A stretch of 64,000 nucleotides of DNA from Blumeriella jaapii. Its lineage: Eukaryota > Ascomycota > Leotiomycetes > Helotiales > Drepanopezizaceae. The position numbers and the translations under genes are program-made. The notes beneath the pieces are model-generated. The model did not search any database and was not told the origin of the DNA. It saw nothing but the letters and a program-made list of their open reading frames with translations. Of this stretch, positions 10,179 to 20,028 are shown piece by piece (position 1 is the first letter of the stretch; each line of letters begins with the position of its first letter). The DNA lies in contig VWND01000008.1 of the NCBI GenBank assembly GCA_009599575.1, positions 496,001-560,000 of the forward strand, given 5' to 3'.

Positions 10179-12664
10179 ATGCCGGAGCCAACGCGCCTCA
10201 AACGCCAACGCTCCCGCCCTTCGTCGTGGTGGGAGGCTCCGCCGTCGAATGCGCCGCCGCCGTGGGTCGAACCACAGGCCGCGCAATCCGTAGACCAACA
10301 AGTTGGTCGGGAAAATGGATTGGTGAAGAAAAGAAAGAGGGACGGTTTGGAGGCGCCGCCGCAAGTGAATGGAGGAGTTGTTGTGGGTGGAACTGAGGGA
10401 GAGGGGAGTAAGGGAGGGCAGAGTGCGCAGATGGGGGAGATTGAACAGGCTTCGGGGGAGGTTGGGAGGAAGAAGCTCAAGAGGAAGAAGGCGCCTTCTA
10501 AGGGACAGGAGGAAGCTGTCGTGGGAAGTAGAGAAAGGGCATTGAGGAGGGGTCGATCGCCTGGTGGAGAGTTGGAATCGAGGGAATTGGAAGGCTCTGC
10601 GGGAACCCCGGCCGCAGCTGGGGGGAAACGGACAAAACGTGCGGCTCAGACGGTCGAGGAGCTGGGCGAAGAGCAGCCTTCAGTGAGAGCCGCTGCGAGA
10701 AAACGAGGCAAGGCTGCTGCTACACGGGCCGGTGAACTTAGCGAGGAAGAGCGCGACGAACTAGCCGTACCAAAGCGACAAGGTCGAAGAAGTGCCGCTG
10801 GCTTCCAAAAACAAATCATCGAAGGATCTGCTAGGAAGGCTCGAAAGCATCGTGGCCAACATGCCTCGATCGGTGACGAGGACCAGGCTGATGAGTTGAT
10901 GGATGGGACTCCTGAAGAGGTCGCTCCCAAGAGAAGCCGCCGTGCTCCTACGATACCTGTGGAAGCAGAAGTAGGGGCAGATCTACCCAAAGTACCGAAC
11001 AAGCGCGGCGGCCCTTTGATCTCTCAACATGAGGAGATCACAACACATGCATCAGCTCCAGTCCATCCGCTCTCAAAGAGCACAAAGAAGGACAGCCAAG
11101 CCACATCAAATGAAGAATTGGTACCAAGAAAGAAACGGAGACCGAAATCTGAGGTCCAAATGCTTGAGCAGAACTTGGCACAATTCTCAGATACGAGCAC
11201 TCCAGTAAGAGGACGAACTCGCACACGACCATCAACCGTTATTGCGTTCGAGCCACCGAAGGCCAAGGATCAGGAGAGGGGTAGCAAGCTGACTCGCCAG
11301 TCAATTGCACAGCCTGACGCACTACGAGTAGAGCCCGAAGAAAGGGGGGGAAGGAGAACCAGGAGATCAGATGCAGAGACGCAAGCAGAGCTTGTCCCGG
11401 AGTCAGCCATAATTGTTGCTCCCAAGGCCGTAAAGGCCAAACGGCGATCCGAAGTTATTGAAGTCGAAACTGCTTCTTCAAAACTTACCAAGAATCGTGG
11501 GAGTAAGCAAGCAAAGCCTTCTGCTTCTGTTACTGTTGTTCCCAAAACAAGCAAAATTTCGACGTCGAATCAACAATTAGAGAAGCCAAAGAAAGGTGTG
11601 CAGGCGTCCAGCTCTGTGGCAACAAAAAAGCCCGTGCCGTCTCAAGCCAACAGGAAGAGCTCCAACCGGTTACCAGAAGCAGAAGCTTCGTCCCGAAAGC
11701 GTAGTGGAGTTGAGGGTAAGTGCTCGTCTATAAGTCGCAATCGCATTCTGATATATTTTTAGATTCAGGGCCTGTCCCTCGCAAACGTAGACGTAGCAGC
11801 AAAGTCGCAGAGCAAAATGTCAATGATGAGCCTCAAGCTGAACCAGTGCCGTACCAACACCTTAAAGCAGTGACTCGACGAGTATCACGCCAAACTATCG
11901 AGACGAAGTGGGGGCCACTTCCGCCTACGTGTGTTGACCGCATTGCAAAGCTTCTCCAGGATATCCAGAGATCAGTCCTAGTCCACATACACGACGAGAA
12001 GAAGAAGATCCAAGCCACCTCCGCTCTGCAGGGTATCACGCGCCGACTCACCGCGAAAGTATCTAGAGGCCTCCCCTTCCCGCCGGGAACTCGCAGACTC
12101 CAGGAAGACGATTTTGATTTCGAGAAGATTTTGGATCTCAACCGGGCATTGGAGGCGCAGCTTACCCCTGCTTTGCACTCGAATGCGCTGCTCGAAGCAG
12201 AGTTGGGCAAAGAGTTGGCCTTGCTTGAGTATGAGACGGCCAGCATGGTAGAACTAGAGACGAATGCTAGTAGTGCGGCGGTGGCGAGGAACAAGGCTGC
12301 TAGGAAGCTGCATTCTGTACTCCGGTCCGATGGGTCCACGCTGGCTACCGAGGCTGTGAAGGACGACATAGGGCTGGATGTGGTTCGGCAGTTCCAGTCG
12401 CTAGATCTTGAAGTATTTACCCCGTCTACGAAGCCTTTTTAAAAAGTCTGGGTGTTAACATTTTCGCAGGTACGTGATGATCCGGATGTGCAGGCCTTGA
12501 TCGACGAGCTCGATGGTCATGTAGAATCTATCCAGGGGAATATCAAGCAGGTTGAAGGGATCTCTCAGGCGATGGCGAACAGCAGGGCAGCGGTACAAGC
12601 TACCTTGTTCGGTCGTCTTGATAGCACGCAGTTTGATGATGTTGTTCTGGGGTGGGAGGAATAG
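10179..12664 (+). CDS. CENP-Q-like inner kinetochore protein
   Basis: Exons 10179-11715, 11763-12412 and 12470-12664 give 793 residues. The C-terminal third (from about residue 535) has the conserved CENP-Q organisation: PYQHLKAVTRRVSRQTIETKW, then DRIAKLLQDIQRSVL and a long helical coiled coil, ending with DDPDVQALIDELDGHVESI. CENP-Q (Okp1 in budding yeast, Fta7 in fission yeast) pairs with CENP-U in the CENP-OPQUR/COMA module, which links centromeric nucleosomes to outer kinetochore proteins. The first ~510 residues are low complexity and strongly basic, with many KRxR-type clusters, several AT-hook-like RGR motifs and KKRKR stretches. This suggests DNA contact and nuclear import. That N-terminus is far longer than in Okp1 or human CENP-Q. 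Intron 1 has a GTAAGT donor; intron 2 has GTATTT and GCAG. Confidence 0.8.
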
Positions 12665-15167
12665 ATCCGATAGATGCTTATCAATAGATACATTCAAGGA
12701 CTACCTTTTGCTTCTTAGTGTGAGTGTTGCATTTAAACGCGTCCTAAGTCTGATGATGGACTGAAACTGTGATACGCGGATTCAAGATTTACGACGGACT
12801 CTTGCTAGATACTACCGATTGGATCTGGGGGATTACTCAATTGGCCCGGAAAAGTGTGGGTCTCGTATGGCCTCGCGTAAAGTAAACAAAACAAACCGCG
12901 TGTTCAACAAGCCAAAAATCCAAACACGTCTCCGGAAAACACACTTCGGCAAAAAGGAAAGAACACAAAAAAAAAGGATCAAGACCCTCAAAATTATGGT
13001 CCCAAGATAGCAGCGAAAAAAACCAATCGCGTGCCAAAAACCCAGAAGCCCAAACATGTTTCCTAGCAACAACCAAAAAAAGTAAAATAAAAAAAATTAA
13101 ATCCCCCAAAATGGCAAAACAAACCCCCGCCGAAGCGGGGGAAGAAAAGCCTCTGATATGGGTTTTCGTTTTGATCCGTGTATTTTTTGTCGTGTGTGGT
13201 TTGGTGAGTCTAAACCACTCGGCTCCAAATCGTTACCCTTAATCCTCCACACCAGGTTGACCTGACAGATTGCAACCACTATGCCATCTGCGCCACTGGA
13301 TGCTGAACCTTTCTGGTTTTGTGTATGATAAGGGGGGTGGGAAAATGTTCGGCTGGTCGCTCGCCAATCGGGCGAGGCTGGACACGTGTGTACGGCCCGC
13401 GTGGTCACGGCAACGCTCCAAGAACAGGCTGTTGTTTACTCGGGCTGAGGTTTTTCGAGAGAGGGAAGATGGGATTTTGTGTTTTTGGCTCATGCATTTG
13501 ACAGTTTCGGCTGTTGTTTGTGCTTCGTTGTTTACAGCTGGTTCGTAAACACCCCGGAAGCAATCTCGACGTCTGTGGACCGCTTCGTGAGACAGACTGC
13601 TGTGGGCTCAAACTGGACCTAATCAGCTGTTCGGATGTGAGAGCATGTACACGAGAAGACTACAGGGAGAGAGGCTGGGGGTGGGATCAATCGCCATCAA
13701 GGTCTCACTCATGATCACCGCAAGGCATTTAACAGATTACGTTCATCATTTCAATTTCATTTGTCTTCCATATTGGACGAGGACTCTTTCGTACATGCCC
13801 CGAAACTACAATTTGCGCTCTTCTGTCTCTCCTGTCTATTTCCAACTAGCATACTCCTTAGTCTGTATAAGAGCCTTGTTACCCAATGCTCGTCAGGGGC
13901 TGGGAGAAAGGCTACATACAGAGTGATTCGTCGCCCAGGTCCGAGTTTGGATTCCTGTTCCGGCTGCTAGGAGAAAGATACCGCGGTATCTCGCCGCGAC
14001 CATCCATTGTCGAGGATCCTGCGAATTCGCTTTATCGCCAAATGTCGTTTTTATTTGCTCGGTTCGGAACATGCATCACGCCCCCGAGGAAGCTACGCGC
14101 CCTTCTCTATCATGTCTGCGGTGCTAGCAGGGAGATATGCGCCCGATTCCAAAGCCAACTCGTTCGATGGGGCGGGTGATCCCGATAGAGTCAAACCGAC
14201 TCGGTTAATCGGGGATGTCTTCGCGGAGATTGTGAGGTGTTATGGATTTTGTGAAGTTGATACCAAGTGGAAAAAAGATTTCGTTCTGGTCTTTAGGGCG
14301 ATTTTGCATATACTGTAGTAAGGTATGACTAAAGCTATTGAGTCGGAGACTCGGATTTTCGGATCGGATTCAGACTTGAGGATTTACTAGATGTAGAGGG
14401 GTTCTGTTTACTTGAGCTCTAGGGCTGTAACGCCTTGTCTCTTATCCTGCCGATCCGGAAGGTTCTAGTGTTATAAATTTGAACTGACTACGCTTCCCAA
14501 AGACAAACACTCATGGGGGAGACGAGCGGGTATTTGGTAAGTTTCGGTACGGTATTACAAAGATGCGTACTGAAATTTTTGAGGATGGTTTAGACCGATC
14601 GAATGTGCCGAATACAATATTGATATATGCGCAATATAAGAGCTTGTTATGAAAGAGGGCTCTGGGGAGGAACAAAAAAAAGAAGCTAGCTTTGTTCGTC
14701 GTCTGCAACAGCAATACCATTTGTATTCACCATACATCCTAACAATTCCGAGTTTCTATGGATCCTATCGTATGTTCACTTCCCTCTGTAAAGCTTTGTA
14801 TTTACACATTGGCAATTTGTATTCCACAAAGAATGCCTCGAAATTGGAACAACTCCTTCTCGAATTTCTCGATTCGAACGCTCACTCCGAACTCTCTCTG
14901 AGCCGTCCTTCTTTCCCTTTGGTTCTTCGACTGGTACTTTCGGTCTTCCCTCTTCAAATCTCTCTGTTACACTATATTCCTCCAACTTTCGACGATGCTC
15001 TTTAACATAAGCATTTATTCGATTTGCTAAAGCTTTCAATTGTCATGCAAGCAAAGCAAAAGGAAAGAGTGATTTGCTACGCAAGCAAGGCCTTGATAAA
15101 AAAGAATATTGAGAGAACAATAACCTGATCGCCGAGAATTACCAAGGCTAAGCTCTCAGACGTAGTC

Positions 15168-15240
15168 TTTTTTTTTTTTGCTTTACCAGAGCCTCGGGTA
15201 GCTGCAACCCCCCCCCCCCCCCCCCCCCCTCCCCCCCCCC
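15168..15240. repeat. T12 run followed by C22-T-C10 tract
   Basis: T12 occupies 15168-15179, C22 15208-15229, then T and C10 to 15240. The complementary strand carries a G22 run able to form G-quadruplex structure. The true length may differ, because homopolymers of this size are unreliable in assemblies. Confidence 0.9.
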
Positions 15241-18200
15241 TTACCTTTCTAATTCCAGTACCTCGCCTAGCTTTGTTTAGATGCCGGGAAACAAACACTG
15301 GTTGCAATCGGATGCAGTTCACCTACCTTCCATTTCCACCTGATAGAACCCAGCGCCAAAAACACCAATTACGCGCACCCCATTTTTCCACCCATCCGCA
15401 CCACAAAAAACATAAGAAATCCAAGCCCCAAAGATCTCGTCTTCGCATAGATCAACAATCGACCCTTCGCTCTCCTTTCCTTTGAACGAGCCCTCGATAC
15501 CTCTCCGTGAGATGAAAAAGTGTCCCGCCCCCAACTACCAATTCGTGCTCGCTCGTCAGCTACCACTCGCACAGCGCACGCGGATGCAAATACAGAGAGG
15601 ACCACACCGGGCAGTAGCAGAAGCGGAGCGTTCAGCGGGGCCCTTCGCTGACCATCGACGGGGTGATGTGCTGGTGCAGTACCGTGTATGTGTGGGCGAG
15701 GTCGCAAATCAAGGCAGAGGATAGATAGCTTTCTACTTTACAAGCAGCAGACCTCGCCCGAACCGAGGCCGCGAATAGGCAATGTCATAATAGCTGGGCT
15801 TGGCTGGAGGAAAAACAACGTCACTCGATTTGGTTCGACACTCACTGGAGACTTGCAGCCGTAACACTGTGCCGATGGTTTCACTTAGGTGTGCTCCTCA
15901 GTCGTGATCGTGTGGGTGAGTTAGTCGTGGCATGTTCAATCCACGCTCTGCCACCTCAAGCCCACGAAACCCAATTGCGGAAAGTCCGTAACCCCCCTCC
16001 CACTGCTGGGAAGACCCAGCAGTAGCCTGGGCTTCAAGATATAGGCTTCGATATCCCAGGGTAGATAGTAGGTAGCTGACGAGCAAGAAGAAAGCACATT
16101 ACGCAACGAGCGAGGACTTTGAGTCCGGGCTACATACAGTCTGCGAGTCTGCGTTGTACAGTGGTCTGTATGAACATCACTCTGAAATAATAAGTTCTCT
16201 TGTACTACACGGATCGGTACAAGCAGGCTCGACGCTGCTGGTACCTATTCCGCCACCTCTTCTACGATTGTGGAATACGTGAGGAATGATGGTGAGGTTG
16301 AGACACCCTTAGAATTTCGCTGGGAAGCGTTCGGAGAGATAGAAGCAAGAATGGCGATAGTAACAGGGCCATGCTGGCAAGCTTACATACATATACGTCA
16401 CAGGTTGAAAGAGGGAGAGCAGTGAGGGATGAGCTGGCTCAAATCCCAGGAGGTACATATAGTGAAAAGCAGCCAGCTAACACTGTAGAATGCCAATTCT
16501 TGCCAACGCGTTCGGCGTCAAGGGCCATCCTTGACCGAATTTGAGTGTCAGTGCTTGTATCGTGATGCGGCCTCGGCATGTGCGCAAAAGGTGGATTTAC
16601 TGTATAAGTACATAGAGTTCAAGCGAAGGATACAAAATTGGCGAAGACGATCGGATCGGTCGGTATCTACTGTATCTACTGCATGTACTGTACTGTGCAG
16701 TACAGAGTACTTCGTATGTATGACAAAGTAACTTTGGATCTATTTGCATCTGTGCACCGGGACATCCTGGGAAATTCGCGTGGTCCGCAGCAATCAGAAA
16801 GACAAACAGCGAGGAGGAGCGAGTTTTGCGGCGAGCTTTGCAAACGGAAACGAGGCTACTTCGTAGCGGCAACAAGAAATGCAAACGACAGTGACCAATG
16901 TGATGGCGAACATGGCCGAAGCCGGAATTGACACCACGGGTAGCTGCTGCGATCGTTCAGCCTCGAATCTTTGCGGCAAATTGGCAGCCGCCCGTCTGTG
17001 AAAGGGAACGATATCAGACGAGTGCTGACAGGTGATTGGACTCGCGATGGAGACATCGTACACATGGTTCCAGACGAAAACGTTGCTTTTCTCGCGCAGG
17101 TAGCCGGTGTGGCACGAGGTCCTCTCGCAAAGCGTGAAGCTAAAGTCCCCGAAGAACGCCTCGGGGCTCGTCGTGTATTTCTGGAAGGACAAGACGGTCG
17201 GACATCAGAGATCTTTGCGTGTCAGTGCCGAGCGTGGGCACAGATCGTGGTTGGTTGGTTGGTTTGCATGCTGTCAAAGTCACGTCGTCCGAGCTGCTAG
17301 CAAGGGAATGGCTAATCTGAAGAGATGGTCGGCCCATCGGATTCTGCCATGGGAGTTGGAGATGCCGAAGAGCGTACTCGTATGCCATTTGGTGTTCGGG
17401 TGCGGTGTGCGTGTGTGTTGTAAGATGGCATGGCATGGCATGGCACTTAGTACACAAGCGCGCTAGCACCAGGGACGGTCGGCAGCTGGTGCGAGGTCGA
17501 TGCTGGCTTCTTTTCCATCTATGGAAACAGACGCTCGATCTTTCGCAGGGATCAAAAGATAGCTCGGTGCAGAAGGAATGGCAAAGGCGGGCGGGGATAC
17601 TCAACACGCGTTTGACTGCCGGTTGGTGGTGGTGCTGTTGATGAGCTCCTGCATGGTGAGCACGGCGGCAAACCTGACGGTAGGGAACGCATACGAGGAG
17701 GCATGTTTTGCGATTTTGCCACTGTGACTGGAAGAGAACGAGAAGGGATCAAGAGAGCGAGAAGGGATCGGTCGCAGGGTACGTTGGCTGATGTGCATGC
17801 TGCAGTGCTCTCCCGACTTGGGCATTGGGAGAGTTCGTCTGCTACAGTGTGTACAGTACAGCGTAGGTGTAGCCATGTCGGTAGAAAGTGAAAAGAACAT
17901 GGCTGCCTCGCCACCCGTGACCTGTCCATATCCAGACTTTCGTGAAGGATCATGGCCGTACCGGCCGGTAATGTACACAGGCAGGGTGCCTGCGTAAAGG
18001 GGGGCGAGAAAGGTAGTCGGTTAACAAACAACGCGAAGCGAGGATCTCGACAACGATTCAAAACACAAGAGACAAGCTTCCCGACCCGTGGCGTCGAGTA
18101 GCCGCACTCCCATGACCCCAAAATGGAGGGGGCAACGAGAATCTGCAAGTCGTGGCGACATGTTTCCTGCTATTTCGGGTCCTGGTCGTCTTGAGACCTG

Positions 18201-18306
18201 ACCGCTCAGCGGATTGACTTGGGGACCTGAGCGAACGGCGGTGCCGGGGAGAGATGTCTCATGGTTGACCGCCACGCCGTCTGGGAACAACCCACGAGCA
18301 AAAGGT

Positions 18307-18368
18307 CAAAAGGGCAAAAGGGCAAAAGGGCAAAAGGGCCAAAGGGCCAAAGGGCCAAAGGGCAAAAG
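18307..18368. repeat. Octamer tandem repeat with two variant blocks
   Basis: Four copies of CAAAAGGG (18307-18338) are followed by three copies of CCAAAGGG (18339-18362) and a partial CAAAAG. The 8-base period is not codon-compatible, so it is probably not coding. Confidence 0.92.
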
Positions 18369-19080
18369 CAAGCCGACGACGACTGGAAGATCCGGTCGAT
18401 CGTAGATGCGTACGGCATTCTACTACACCTTCTCTGGACCTAGTGGCGATGCTGGGCCTTGACCCTGGCGGCTACTGATAAGCACGGCATTTATGCTTTG
18501 GTGTCCCAGAGTCTTTGTTGATCCACCGGTTTCCGAAAAAGTCTTGTCCCCTGTTGCCGAGACCTGCAAACGAACCCAGCGACAACGGCTGGAGTTGTCA
18601 GGGCTGTCAGGACTGTTTGTATGTACAAGTATGGTTGGCCATCACGTTTCTTCTGCCACCTTGCCGACAGGATGTTTCCATAGTACATATACATCGTACT
18701 TCTATATTAACGAGAATCCCTGCTTCGCGAGCAGAGATCACCTTCACATTTCTCCGAATCCAAACCCAAGGGCCGGGGCGAGGCGCGACTCGCGACTATT
18801 GGCAGTATCTATCTTGCATCTCACATGGTCGAGCGCTGTCGTAACGACCCCTGGCCGATCACCAGCCTCGTACAGTACACACAGTGCAGTACTGTGCTCT
18901 GTCTAAACTTACACAGTAGAAGTCTGTATAGTACTGTGCTGTATCGTAGTGCAGCTTACTGTGTACACATACAGAGTGGTGGAGTACTCCCTGCTTCGTT
19001 ACAGTTTGCATAGTACTGCAGTGCTATACTTCCTACTGTACCTACACTTTTCGTATGATGTACATACTACGCACATGTAC

Positions 19081-19107
19081 ACATAGTACATCGTAATCGT
19101 ACTATGT
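19081..19107. repeat. 9-bp inverted repeat in a GTAC-rich cluster
   Basis: ACATAGTAC (19081-19089) and GTACTATGT (19099-19107) are exact reverse complements around a 9-base loop. It lies in the densest part of the GTAC-type motif cluster (18868-19170). Confidence 0.85.
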
Positions 19108-20028
19108 ACTTTACTATGTATAGAATAGACGCGCTAGATACTTTCATACTGTATGTGCTGTACTATACCTTTACCTTTACAGTGCCCTCCGCACGCCTCC
19201 ACGCCTCCTCCCTGCCTCCGATAGGCAGGACTCCGAAGCTGCATCCCAAGACGGTCTTGTTGCATCCTATACCGGGTGAGTATTGGGCTTTTGACGCTGC
19301 CACTGCGGCCACACGATTTCTTTCTTGGTGTCTTTCTTTCTTTTATCTTTTCTCTTTCTCTTTCTTCTTTCTTGCTCTCTCTCTCGCTCTCTTTCTCTCG
19401 CCTTCGCGTAAAAGGGAAAGGGGTAAAGTAAATACTGGAAGGGGGCCGTGCTGGCCGCGCTAGCACGTTCGAACACACTACGAGCGCTCTGTCTGACTCT
19501 CGCTCTCACTCTCACGTCCGTCCGCCCTGTTCAGTGCTTCAGCACCTCGACCTCGACCTGAACATCTGATTTCTTCGACACCACCAGAGCACGCACGCAC
19601 GGCATCGGATTTGGTCCATACGACGCTGACCGACCAAGCAAACAAGAGACGCCTGCCGGGATCCATCCCAGCGACATCCTGGCCGCCAGCATCGAGGCCC
19701 TGGTACCAAACCGTGAGCCCCTCTGCGCTGCAGGTTTCATACCCCTCCGACCCATCCGATACCCCGGCATGCTGGCTAATTCTTGTCTTATTGATTGCAC
19801 AGGCCCGAGAGCACGAGCAGTCCGTCTTCTACTCAGTAGATAACCATTCCATCACCCTGCCCGCCTTTTGCTCGTCAACGGAACAAACAGAGAGCAAACA
19901 CACCCTCCGAGCCCATGTGTTCGACTTGAGAGAGAGCCATAACTGAGTCATCACCACTCCTCAAGTCATTTCGAGCAACGCTGCGAGCCTGACCAGGTCG
20001 TGTCGGAGCTGTCTCACCCGCCACAGAG

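Larger units (their letters stand above)
12665..20028. other. 7.4 kb region with no supportable gene
   Basis: ORFs here are short, overlap on both strands, carry no recognisable domain and do not join through credible introns. Contents by position: A-rich tracts (about 12880-13100), a T12 run and a C22-T-C10 tract (15168-15240), an octamer tandem repeat (18307-18368), a cluster of GTAC palindromic motifs (16683-16710, 17850-17860, 18868-19110) and a CT-rich tract (about 19320-19400) that probably belongs to the promoter of the following gene. Decayed mobile DNA, non-coding transcripts or a large promoter are all possible; no terminal repeats or transposase fragments were recognised. Confidence 0.55.

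Noticed and set aside
12880..13110. A-rich segment as a retroposed poly(A) tail or LINE end
   Set aside because: Several A runs are present, but no target-site duplication or reverse-transcriptase sequence is seen nearby.
16794..17192. 132-codon minus-strand frame with several Cys, possible small secreted protein
   Set aside because: No signal peptide at the start, no splice-supported extension and no match to a known family; overlapped by equally long frames on the other strand.
17552..18148. 198-codon minus-strand frame in the gene-free region
   Set aside because: Low-complexity Ser/Pro/Arg composition, no domain, and competing frames of similar length.
18214..18443. Lys/Gly-rich frames over the octamer array
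   Set aside because: The 8-base repeat period produces similar peptides in all three frames, so the openness is a repeat effect, not coding.
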